Shown in pieces: positions 1 through 10,650 of a DNA stretch of 64,000 bases. Source of the stretch: Desmodus rotundus (taxonomy: Eukaryota; Chordata; Mammalia; Chiroptera; Phyllostomidae). The position numbers were made by a program, and so were the translations under genes. The DNA is taken from NCBI RefSeq assembly GCF_022682495.2, contig NW_026527478.1, positions 124,001-188,000 of the forward strand, read 5' to 3'. The notes beneath the pieces are model-generated. The model saw only the letters and a list, made by a program, of their open reading frames with translations. It searched no databases and was not told the origin of the DNA. Position 1 is the first letter of the stretch; every line of letters begins with the position of its first letter.

Positions 1-1362
1 AGTGAACATGACTTCACCTTGACATCATGCTTTCTTTCCTTCAAATAATTTCAGTGCTTACCCAGTTTCAATTAACGGCATAACATCTGTTAAGGTCGTA
101 TTCTTCATCAAGGACATTTTTTAAGTCGGTGAAACATATGTTTTACATATATTGTGTTATGCACACACATTTCCCTACTCTGGCTTGACAGTAGATTGGG
201 AGAGGAAGAATTAAAGGATATAAGAACTAATTCTAACAAGGGAAATCATTGTTACTTGCCCCTTCAATATTCACCATCACCACTTCCCTTCTTTATTGCT
301 GTCAGAAGGCATGTTTTTCGTGGGGAAAGCACTTTAAAAGTCTTCAGCACCGAGTTGCATTTTATCTATCCCAATCAGGGCCAAGTGTTTCTCACTTTCA
401 TGGTCTGCATTATAGATGTGAGGGGCCATGTGATCCCGGTCTGCAACTCAGGGCACAGAACCCAGTCTGCCAGGGTCACCTTTGGAAAAACTGTTTCTTT
501 ATCCGTTAAAAAGGAAAGCCAAGGTGCCACCACTTTCTTGACTCCCATTCGACAGCATGGAATGCTGATGCTGTATGTGGGTTAGAACAGCCATCTTGAG
601 ACCTGTAGGGAAGCCAAGGGACCACAACCAGTACAGTTAAGCCACGTGAGAAGTGTCAACAGCAGCTTTGTAGTTGCTTCCCCTTATTGTCGGCCAAAAA
701 GGAAAACTATGCCACCTACTGAAGCATTAATTGTCTGCATCAGTTTGCTTATTACTCCCACAAAAGGGATTGAAAATGGAGCCATGCAGCATGTTTTGTA
801 AACAAAACACTTTAGTTAGGTTTCGTCTCAAGAAGAAGCAAAGCATAAATCTCATGGATTAAAGCAAACACATATCTCTCACTTCTGAGTCTTCAGTTTA
901 AGTATGATTTTTGTCGAGTCTCCTCATCTTGTCTTGGCTTGAATTTTGGTGGAAGGTAGAACTTTGGATTGAATGAGGTGTTTCCTCTGAGGGAAGGCAA
1001 GAATGAATGTGTATCCATTCAATAGAACATTTCTTGTGTAGGCAGCTGTCCCAAGTTAATGAGGAGTGACCGTAATTAGCGTTTCTTGGACGTTTACACA
1101 TCACGTCCTCCTCTTGCCATTGATTGAGAACGTCACATAGCCAAGGTCAACATCATAGCAGCGAAATACGTTCTCGCAGCGGTAAGGGGTAAAGTGGACA
1201 GGGAGCATTTTCTCTGAATAAAATTTACAACACATAATGTTAACTCTGGGATTATGGTGTTGCATAATTGGTTATATTCACTTTTATCGCTACTAAATTC
1301 AATATTATTACATGAAAAGATATTTATCTCACTATTTGTTTTGAAGGATTTCAGTTACTGGT
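1..1362. other. Unassigned DNA, no gene supported
   Basis: I recognise no gene or repeat family here. An open frame at 154-585 (+) begins with GTG, not ATG, and resembles no family I know; in unit 2 it is cut by a stop at 17758-17760. A short minus-strand frame at 898-1104 also matches nothing I can name. Confidence 0.5.
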
Positions 1363-1490
1363 CTTTAGAGAGAGGAAGTGAGGGAGAGAAACACCAAGGC
1401 ATGGTGGCCTCTCAGGCGCCCCCTAGTGAGGACACAGCCCACAACCCAGCCATGTGCCTTGACTAGGAATTGAACACCTAACCCTTTGCA
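1363..1490 (-). mobile_element. Ves SINE, antisense
   Basis: The segment opens with a purine-rich tail (TTTAGAGAGAGGAAG), passes through a block around GCGCCCCCTAGTGAGGAC, and ends in the complement of a degraded tRNA-like B box (GGAATTGAACACCTAACCC). This order matches the reverse complement of the tRNA-derived Ves SINE of yangochiropteran bats. The tRNA-like head is truncated after about 1490. The element is non-coding. Confidence 0.8.
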
Positions 1491-2759
1491 AAATGCATTT
1501 CCTTCCTGGAAATGGTCATGCTTTCTGTCGCATCAGGCCTTTCACATCTGCTTATTCCCCTGGCTCCGTTATGATCTGCCATTATTCCTACCCGCCCTTT
1601 TCCCATCTGAAAGCCTGCTTACCCTCCGCCCCCCATGAACTGACAGTGCTCATGCCTGACTCAGCTCAGATAGAAGTCCCTCTGAAGAGTCACCTTTCAT
1701 CCTTGTCTTTCCAGTAGCCCGGGATCCACAAATATGTTTTTATTGCTGTATATATAGAGTGCGATGTTAACGATGTAAATACATGTCAATGTATTTCCCT
1801 CTTCCTGTATCAGACCACGAATGCCTTTGACTCAGAGATCATATCGTATTTATGTTTACACCTAACATAGAACACACAACCTTGATCAGTAAATTAGTGG
1901 TGATCACTACAGGAATTAAATGCATCTAAATCTCACTCTCCCGCGAGTGCTGGGACCAAGAGTAAAAATCCTTGAGCCCTCCACCATTTCTCCACACGTT
2001 ATATAGGTTCCAAGAAATTCAGCCAATGACATTGGGTTGAAAGAAATGTCCCAAACAGTTCGATGAAACTCGCAGTGTTGCAGAAGAGCAGCCATGGCTC
2101 CACAGGGGGTATCTAAGGAGATTAATGGTGGGCATAGAAGCTTCTGGTCATTTTGAACATCTACTGGTGGAGCTAAGCTACTCTTCCCTGCCCCTGGCAT
2201 TTCACACTGCAGTCAGCAGCACAGATGGGGAGTAAATATGCTGAGAATCTTGAGGAGAGTGGCCAAAATACGTTGCCCTTCAGTACACTCTGACACTTGT
2301 TGTTTTCTCGTGAAATCTCACCACTATGCATTTGTCATGTGTGAGAAACAAGCTCTTGATTCTGACCACAAACTCCTGAAGTATCTCCTAGGAGCTGGCG
2401 TTAAGTCCTGCACTTCAACTTGGAAACGCGGTGTGCCCAGGAGAACACCGATCAGCAGGGTGACCAGGAGCGAAAAGACAGCCAAGACTGTAGTGCATTT
2501 TCCTGTGTAATCCTCCCTTTGTGGTAAAATATCCCAGGGGCTCCCTTTCTTGATATGCTTCCTTTGTCTTTACAGAGGATTAGAACCATTTGTTTCATAC
2601 AAGTTCACTATTTACTTGTTTGTTTCTCTGTTTATTTCTTTATTGCATAGACAACTCTAATATGTTGCTACACTATTATTCCTATAAAATTGTTGCTATA
2701 CTAATACTCCCTGTGATGGAGGCTATCTGTCTCCCCTGGCCACGCGCCCACTGAGTTGC
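1491..2759. other. Unassigned DNA upstream of the E2 promoter
   Basis: No gene is supported. A plus-strand ATG frame at 2238-2510 (90 codons) is present in all copies but resembles no known family. On the minus strand, 2569-2327 is open for 81 codons without an early ATG and encodes a hydrophobic stretch that looks like a single membrane segment. A further minus-strand frame at 1916-2200 is broken by a CGA-to-TGA change in units 2, 3 and 4, which argues against coding constraint. The stretch may hold an old gene fragment. Confidence 0.4.
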
Positions 2760-2790
2760 TGATTGGTCAGCTGTCCCTTGTGACGTCACA
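2760..2790 (+). promoter_or_regulatory. E2 gene promoter core, copy 1: inverted CCAAT box and CRE
   Basis: ATTGG (an inverted CCAAT box, the NF-Y site) lies at 2762-2766. A perfect palindromic cAMP response element, TGACGTCA, lies at 2781-2788, 19 bases further on start to start. An E-box CAGCTG (2768-2773) sits between them. The CRE is 186 bases upstream of the E2 start codon, and the leader in between is GC-rich with no clear TATA box. CRE sites are bound by the CREB/CREM/ATF family, and the testis isoform CREM-tau drives many spermatid genes. Expression in testis is therefore possible, but is inferred from the motif only. Confidence 0.65.
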
Positions 2791-2966
2791 GTGCATATTC
2801 CCTCCTGCCATGGGAACACAGGGTCCCTTGGGGCCGGCCAGCAGGAACTGTTGGGGCAGGCCTTCAGGAGCGGCTGGTCCTGTGGCAGGAAGGCGGAGTA
2901 TCCCCGCAGGCAGCGCAGCCTTGGGCTATAGGCTCTGAGCAGCAGACAGCAGTGGAGGACAAGGAG

Positions 2967-3744
<778 letters not shown>

Positions 3745-3773
3745 GGGAGGGGCAAATGATAACCCCTCACCTC

Positions 3774-3779
3774 AATAAA
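3774..3779 (+). terminator. Poly(A) signal AATAAA, E2 copy 1
   Basis: A canonical AATAAA starts 30 bases after the E2 stop codon, giving a very short 3' UTR. A second AATAAA at 3939-3944 could serve as a distal signal. Confidence 0.7.
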
Positions 3780-4325
3780 ACACCTGGCTGTTGAATGGGC
3801 TCTTCTTTGATTGCTTTCTGGGAGGAATCCTTTCCCTTCTCACATCTGCCTATGAGGGTGTGTGGAGGCCTGGTGGGAAGCAGTGTTTGGGGGAAGGGCA
3901 AGGTTGGGAGACGGGGTATTTTGAGAGAGGCTAGTAGTAATAAATATTTGACTGAAACACTTCTTTCCTGCTTCAGGATGGGAAAGCAAGAACAAGGGGG
4001 TGGTGGGATTAGCAGGCGTCCTTTAGCACGCACAAGGTGGGGGAAACACTGGATGAAGAATAGGAAGATCATTAGGTATCTGGTTCATTCTGAGGTACCT
4101 GTGTCTTCAGGGTTTTTGCTTGGACCGACATGGAAGGTAAGCCACAGCCTCTTCTTTCAGGCCCACATTTAACTGTAGAAACATTAAGTGGATGAGGAGA
4201 TGTCACAAAAGAAAACGAAGTCTTTTCTTCCAAGAATTCTCCACCCCCCCACACTACACTGCCCGCCTTTTTGACCCATCTGCCACCCTCCACAGTCTGG
4301 GCTATATCCCCATTCTCAGGTCATG
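3780..4325 (+). other. Downstream flank of the E2 gene, possible cryptic exon
   Basis: No known gene is recognised. An ATG frame of 125 codons (3795-4172) starts after the E2 poly(A) signal and is present in all copies (126 codons from a shifted start in unit 2). Inside it, an acceptor-like CTTCAG ends at 3976 and a donor-like AAG|GTAAGC starts at 4137, bounding a possible 160-base exon rich in basic residues. No family similarity is visible, and chance is a fair explanation. Confidence 0.35.
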
Positions 4326-4880
4326 CTTATTGACAATGGAACACTTGTACAGGCTGCCCAAGTGCCCATGAGTAGATGAGTGGATAAAAGCACTGTGGTA
4401 TGTGCACACAATGGAATAAATAGTACATGGAAATCTGTCCCTTTGTGACAGTGTGGATGGACCTGAAAAACCTTAGGCTCCGTGAAATAAGCCAGTCAGA
4501 GGACGACAAATAAATACCATAGGATCTCTGTCATAAGGAGCATCTAATGAACAAACTGAGGTAACAAGGAAAATGGGGAGAGGCTCCTAGAGAGCTGGCA
4601 GCCAGCTGTCAGAGGGGGTATGGGGTGCAGGCTAGGAGGGAAACCGGAAGGGAGTAAGAAAAGACCTTCCCTGATAACAGTATGGAGAAGACCAAGGGAA
4701 AAGGGGTGGGGCGGTGCAATAGAAGGGCGTGAAGGGGGACAGCGGGTGCTGCCAGAAGCAGACTTGAATGGGGTGGTGAACACACAATACAATATGCAAA
4801 GGATGAAGTGTAGACTCCCACGCTGCAAACCTGCATAATTTCACTCACCTGTGTCACCCCCCAGTAAGTGCATTAAAAAA
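4326..4880 (+). mobile_element. L1 3' end (sense), 5'-truncated
   Basis: The segment follows the typical laurasiatherian L1 3' region: the GATGAGTGGATAAAAGCACT block, then ATGGACCTG and GTGAAATAAGCCAGTCAGAG, a G-rich 3' UTR, and the end motif GGGGTGGTGAACACACAATA before an A-rich tail at about 4873-4880. Only the 3' part is present, so it is a 5'-truncated, non-coding insertion. Confidence 0.8.
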
Positions 4881-5082
4881 TAACAGGATAGGAAAGTTTC
4901 TTTTCTTTGTTTAAATCTTTTCTCTATGAAAGAGTGTCCTCAATCCGTTGTCAGTGGAGCACTCCTGCGACTGAGCAGCAGTTTGGGTCCTGCTGCCTTC
5001 CTACTAGGCTAAGTGTTAGAGGCAAAGGTTGGGTGGTGAAGGAAAGGGGTTAGGAACACCAGGAAGACAGACGAGAGAGACG

Positions 5083-5355
5083 CCAATGAAAACCACAATG
5101 AGATATAACCTCACAAGGTGAAAATGGCCATCATTGGATACATCTAATTGCCACAAAATGCTGGCAGGGTTTGAAAACAAAGGCAACCATTTTGCCCTGT
5201 GGGTGGGAATGCAGAATGGGGACGTCACGGTGGAAAACATGTTTGCATTTCTTCAGGTAATGGAACTGCCTGTTGGTCCATCAATTCCATTGGTGTATTT
5301 ATACCCTGAGAATCCACAAAGATGCGCCATGCTACAGGTCAACATTATAAATGAG
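5083..5355 (+). mobile_element. L1 fragment (sense, end of ORF2 region)
   Basis: AATGAAAACCACAATGAGAT, GGTGGGAATGCAGAATGG and TGGAACTGCC are diverged forms of the strongly conserved L1 stretch at the ORF2 end. The piece is about 270 bases long and carries no intact reading frame of its own family. Confidence 0.75.
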
Positions 5356-7107
5356 TAAGAACAATTAAGTAATCAGCGCCAAGGAGTGACAGGGTCAGAA
5401 TTCAAAAGGCAAGAGTGGCTAAACTCAAATACCAGGTGTGCAGGGACTTTGAGCATCCACGTGAGAGAGGATTTAGAGCTATGTGAAAGGGGCAGATCCT
5501 GATGACCTGACTGACAGGAGAGATTTTCCAAATTCTGCTTTCATAATATTAGGGTGCTGATTCCTTGCTGAATTGCTCTTTGGTGTCATGAGAAAGAGGT
5601 ATCTAACAGCCTTTTCAGGACCTTGGGACCCTACAGGCAGTCTGTGTGGTCCCTTTTTGCACTCTATGTCTGAGTGAGGCCATATTTTCATCATTTCCTT
5701 CAACCAAAACAATATCTTCCAGTAGTTTGTAGAAAGGAGCAGACATACGAATGCCTCTGTCTTCCTTAAGCTGGCAAATAAAGAGATTTGCAGAAATAGA
5801 AAAAAAAAACAAAAACAAAAACCTAAAAACCCAGGACACTACACTCATTAAATGTAGGTATTATTGATATATGCTGTTTACAATTTAATAAGAATCCATG
5901 GACATATAAGTAAATCTCTTTCCATGCATTAAATATATGCAAAGATAGATTGGGATAAACTACTGTGGGGGCTGAAAATGTTTAATGCTTTTCCTTCCTC
6001 CTTTTAAGTTCTTCAGGCTGGGCTAATAACCAAATTGATAGAGGTGGGCTGATAGGAGAAAATGCAAGTTCAATAGACGTTCATGGGTAATTCACACTAG
6101 CATGACACATCCAAGGGAATTCCAAAGACAGTGAGACAACACCGGGTTGCTGGGACATTTTGGACAAAGAAGAAAAGGCAGGGTAACATGGTACTAGATT
6201 TTGAGGAATGCGAAAGAGTGATTTACAAGCAGTTGAGGAAGCGCCAAGCACACAGGCCAGGGCCTTAGTTCTGGGTGAATCCGCAACAATGGGACGCAGC
6301 AGGTACTCGGCTATGTGGACATGCCTTAAGCGGTCTACTCTTCACACTTAGTTCCATTAGGCTGAGGACATTCAGCAGTTTCTCTGTCTGAGTCTCTAGG
6401 GCAGGAAAGGGAGGAAGACCCACGGTTCCGAGAGTGGTTTTTTTCTTGATAAATAGCTTACGATTCCTTTCCCAAAAAGCACTTTCAGGACGGCAGAATT
6501 TTCCCTTCACTACAGCTGTTGGAAAGAGAAGGTCCGGACAGAGGCGTCTGAGCAAACATGGTGAGCTTGGTTGGGAGGCATGTTATCAAGGGTGCACAGC
6601 GGGGAGCATTCCTTTGGTGTCCCTTTCCTTCCTGCACAGCACTTCAGGCAGACACCACCGGGTGGTCAGAGGTGAACTTTACTTACAAATTTCGGCCTCA
6701 TAGCTTCAGCCAAGTGGTTTGCAGTGCACATATTTTGGCTAAGACGATCACTAGCTTCCAGTTCCATCCCTGGATTCACGGTAGTGCAGCTGGTTAGCAG
6801 GCGTTCCCTTTCCAGGTGCCTTCTGCCAGGACCTCATAGTGTAATCTGTGATGTTCGGTGGTTTCTGTTCTACTACGAGCGAGTCACGTGTGTGGAGGAT
6901 TTGACTTCCTTACGAATTGCAAATGAACAGATGCAACAACTGATCCATGGGAGGTAAAGTAAATGGTAAAAACACGTGTTACTTTGACAAGGCAGATGTA
7001 GAAATAGAACTGAGTCTCACATGTGCATTTGTGTCTGAGAGCTGGGAGTAGAGACCTGGGATGTGCAGAAAAGCTTATGTGGAAAAACCAACTGATTTAA
7101 ACCCTCA
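5356..7107. other. Unassigned DNA with an A-rich tract
   Basis: I see no supported gene. An (A)n/(AAAAC)n tract lies at about 5798-5831 and varies in length between copies. Frames at 6265-6555 (-) and 6558-6797 (+) recur in other copies only because the copies are young. The ATG at 6558 is followed by no domain that I recognise, and its reading-frame end differs in units 2 and 4. Confidence 0.45.
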
Positions 7108-7620
7108 TTTTAAAAATTAATTAATTTATTTTATTCAGTTACAATTGTCTGGATTATCTCCTGTTCGCTCCCCCACCCCGGGCAAGTCCCACCTCACTAC
7201 TCCCCTCTAACCTCCCCTTTAAATTTATCCTTGTGTCCTATATAGTAGCTCCTATAGAGCACTGTCCCCCCTATGGCGTCCCAATGCCCTGTGGCTACTG
7301 TTACAATGTTCTTAATTTCAATATCTCTGGTTATATTTTGTTTGCTTTTTCTTTTCTTGATTATGTTCCAGTTCAACGTGAGATCCTCTGCACCCCAATG
7401 TTCAGAGCAACACAATTTACAATAACCAAGTACTGGAAGTAACTTAAGTGCCCATCAGTTAATGAGAGGATCCAAAAAGTATGGTACTTTTAGACAATGG
7501 AATTTTACGCAGCGGAGAGAAAGAAGGAGCTAATACCCTGTGCAATGGCATGGGTGAAAGTTGTGGGCACTATGCTAAGTGAAATAAGGTAGGTGTTGAG
7601 GGAGAAATACTATTTAGCGC
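7108..7620 (-). mobile_element. L1 3' end with 5' inversion (twin-priming type)
   Basis: From 7108 to about 7378 the sequence is the reverse complement of the bat L1 3' UTR (compare 12672-12900). From about 7380 to 7620 it switches to sense L1 sequence (CCCAATGTTCAGAGCAACAC through ACTATGCTAAGTGAAATAAG) that normally lies just upstream of that UTR. Head-to-head halves of one L1 3' region are the signature of twin priming. Overall orientation is minus. Confidence 0.7.
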
Positions 7621-7636
7621 CCCTCGCCCGCACCGC

Positions 7637-7673
7637 TTTTTCTTTTCTTTTTTTTTTTCTTTTTTTTTTTTTT
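7637..7673 (+). repeat. Pyrimidine (T/C) microsatellite
   Basis: This is an almost pure T tract with interspersed C. Its counterparts at 24894-24932, 42150-42187 and 59394-59426 differ in length and in the spacing of the C residues, so the tract works as a copy-specific tag. Confidence 0.85.
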
Positions 7674-7977
7674 GCGAATTTTATAGGATTAATGCTGACA
7701 GCAAAGGGTAAACAATCTCCTGAGTGGAATTAAAGGCTCAATGAAGAGTCAAAGAGTCTGGCTACATGAACTATATGTTGAAGGGTAATGTGTCTAATTA
7801 TATTTTCCAAATGATCTTAAGTAATCCATGCATTTTGAAAGGATATCTACCATTTGAAATGGACACTAAAGACTGCAAAATAGGCACGTGTGGAATCCAA
7901 TGAGTTCTATAACCTAACAAAAATGTAGAAACAGGGATGATACACGAAACAGAACGAGGGTTGTCGCAAGGGAAGCG

Positions 7978-8165
7978 GCTGGGTGAATGGAAGAAGAAGG
8001 TGAAGGGATTACTGGAAGGACAGCTGTTCAGGATCCTTGGACACGGATCACAATGGGGGGGTGGCCAGAGGGAAGAGGAGCGGCAGCTGGGTGCAGGAGA
8101 GCAAAGGGGGAAGAGGGGTGAACAACTGTATTAGCAGAAACAACCCCCAAAATGTACATTAAAAA
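7978..8165 (+). mobile_element. Bat L1/HAL1 3' UTR end (sense)
   Basis: A GGTGAAGGGATTACTGGAAG block is followed by a G-rich stretch and the terminal ACAACTGTATTAGCA motif. It ends in an A-rich tail at 8161-8165. This matches the 3' UTR end of bat L1/HAL1 elements and contains no coding region. Confidence 0.6.
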
Positions 8166-10109
8166 CTAGTCCCTTCAAAACAACTTGGCCAATAATTGGC
8201 AGTGTTCCCTTCCCTCCTCACTAAACCCACCACAGAACTCTACCCACAGGAAGAACACATTGTGTCCTGGCTCCGGTTCCTGTGCCATGCTCTGAAATAT
8301 TCCGAGAAGGTATTTCCGGGACATTGTCCACACAGTTCCTGGATCTCCACTGAGAATTTGGCTTATTCAGGTAACTGGGCCACAGTCACTGGCAAAATGG
8401 GTCAGTTCACTGAGTTCCTTGTGGAGGCCAGGTAATGGAATCAAAGTACCTTGGAAGAAAGTGTAGCACTTCTGCTCTGAGTGAATGAGATTCCGATGTA
8501 AATACACATCATCCATGGCGATGAGAGAGGCAATTGTGAGAAGCAACTATGACTGCTGGGAACTATGCTGTGACTCCAAGGGGAGAAACAGCGTTAACAC
8601 TCCATTTATCAAAATTTCAGTGTACTTGATGGTTTCATGAATGGTAATAATATTGCAAAAGAAAGGATAGATCAGGTCCTTGGAGTCTTATCCATTGATT
8701 GAGAGTATAATTCAAATCGTATCTACCAGGTAACCCACTTTAGAATCTAAGCACATGCTTTCTATGAGAGAACTAAGGGAATGATATATACACACGTACA
8801 TAATTCTTTGTATACGTCTACACATGCATTCTTTCAGAAAGAAATTAACATTATTTTGAAAAAGAATTGTATGTATCATGTGCATAGAAAACATGGAGAA
8901 AAACATTTTTTACACTCACCTCCTGACTGGAAATATTTCTCATCGAATGGAAATGTGTGTTTTTCAAGGGAGGGAACAAGAGGAAATGAGGAAACAACAC
9001 TGGAAAAAAGTTTGTTCCTCTGCAGCCATATTTAATGTTTCCATTCGTTATTATATATGAAATAATAGAGAATGCTTGAATATCACTTGCAAACTGAGAA
9101 CTGACTTTCTTTTAACTTTCAAACTGAAAGACATTCGGTGAAATATAAACTTACCATGAGGAGAAATATCTGGGGATAGGAGAAGAAATATATTTGTATG
9201 CAGTTTTCCTTTCTCACACGTGACAAAACAGACAGACGTGACATTTTGTTCGGTCCTGGGATTCAGCAAAAGGCAAATACCCATTAGGTCTGATTCTATA
9301 TTTCACCAATTGCGTGGATATACAAGACATTATCGTCGCAATATTGATTCCAGTATGGCAGTGGTAAATGTTACGTGTGTCATCCCGAGCTGTGCTGAGT
9401 CAGTCCATGTTAGATTTACTCCGAGGAAACGTCATTGCTAGAAAATGTACATTTTCCCTTTCCACAGACAAGTGCTTGACAAGAAATAGTCTGGCTAGTA
9501 CGACAGCAGCAAGTGAATGACTGGGTCTTTCGTCCTGAGCAGCTATGAAGACGAACCTATTGTTCACTTGATGTACACAGCATCACAGCACCTCTTCAAT
9601 AGGCATATTTCATGTGGGAACATGGAGATAAGGTCTCAATCGAAGGATTTTGTAAAAATAAAACTCTTGTTAAACGCCTGAGCCCTTGTTTTGGGTATGA
9701 TAATTGAATGTCATCTCTGTTCTTGATTTTGTCAGAAAAGGACAGGCTACCCTTTACATTCTTGACATCTTTTCAGGATTAGGAAGTAAGCCTCCAATTC
9801 TGCTCTTCTCATCACTGTGCTTGCACCTGGTATGGCCATTCTTGTCTTCACCCATTGTTTTCCTTCTTGGAAACAGCCTCTGGAGGCTACTCTCATTGTC
9901 ACTTCCGTCTTAGAGCAGACAGGAGACTAGGCAGGGAATGTCTTAAAATGGGATAGTACAGGGAACCGAATGAAGGCTCCTGTCTTCCATATTACGAAAC
10001 CACTTAGCTAGGGTGACTTAACACACAGAAACCTAAGGAAGATTCAATAGAATAATAAACTTCTCCTTTATTACTCCCTCCAGTCATATTAACAATATTA
10101 CACATCACA
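8166..10109. other. Unassigned DNA, no gene supported
   Basis: Only short frames occur. Those at 8196-8435 and 9220-9441 begin with non-ATG codons and match no family I know. ATG frames near 8712-9060 overlap on both strands in AT-rich DNA. I see no RNA gene or repeat family in the stretch. Confidence 0.45.
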
Positions 10110-10270
10110 TTTTTCTAACCGTTTGGCGTTTGTTAGAGACAGAAACATCAATCTGAGAGTGAAGCATCAATCATTGCCTCTCATTCACAGCCCACGTGGG
10201 GACCGAACCTGCATCCAGGGCACGTGCCCTATGGCAATCAAACCAGCACCTTCTCACTGTGTAGGGTGAC
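10110..10270 (-). mobile_element. Ves SINE, antisense (second copy in unit)
   Basis: A T-rich start leads into AGAGACAGAAACATCAATCT and CATTGCCTCTCATTCACAGC, then GACCGAACCTGCATCCAGGG and CACGTGCCCTATGGCAATCA. This is the reverse complement of a Ves SINE including its tRNA-like B box region. The copy is more complete than the one at 1363-1490. Confidence 0.85.
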
Positions 10271-10336
10271 ACAAAACCGATGTAGCCACACCTGGGAGGG
10301 CTAAATATCCCTTACCTCTACGCTATGGTGAAGAAA

Positions 10337-10453
10337 AGTAGGGCTTTGGAGTCACCCGGGACTGCCTTCATCACAGTCTCCTGATGCAGCTTTGAATAAT
10401 TTTGTACCTCTTTGAGCCTCAAGTTTCTGACTGGCAAAATAAAATAAATTATA
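10337..10453 (+). mobile_element. MIR SINE (sense)
   Basis: AGGGCTTTGGAGTCACCCGG, then CTTTGAGCCTCAAGTTTCTG and GGCAAAATAAAAT follow the order of the mammalian-wide interspersed repeat consensus (the GGGCTCTGGAGTCA head and the CTGTGCCTCAGTTTCCTC core). It is an old, diverged copy. Confidence 0.65.
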
Positions 10454-10650
10454 CTTCGTCCAAGAAATGGTTTTGAAGTCTCAGTGATAAAATGTTATTT
10501 GGAAACAGTAACTATCCACCAAATAATTCTAGGCTTTATGGAAATAGTAATAAATATTTCCTCCCTCAACAAATTGCAGTACCATTGGAAAGACACTAGA
10601 GTCAACTCTGGCGAAGACACAGGCATACGTAGATGCCCTTTCCCTCCTCA

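Noticed and set aside
154..585. A 143-codon plus-strand frame near the start of units
   Set aside because: It begins with GTG, resembles no family I know, and is cut by a stop in unit 2.
10110..10270. A tRNA gene suggested by the B-box-like sequence
   Set aside because: The tRNA-like head belongs to an antisense Ves SINE; there is no complete cloverleaf or anticodon arm.
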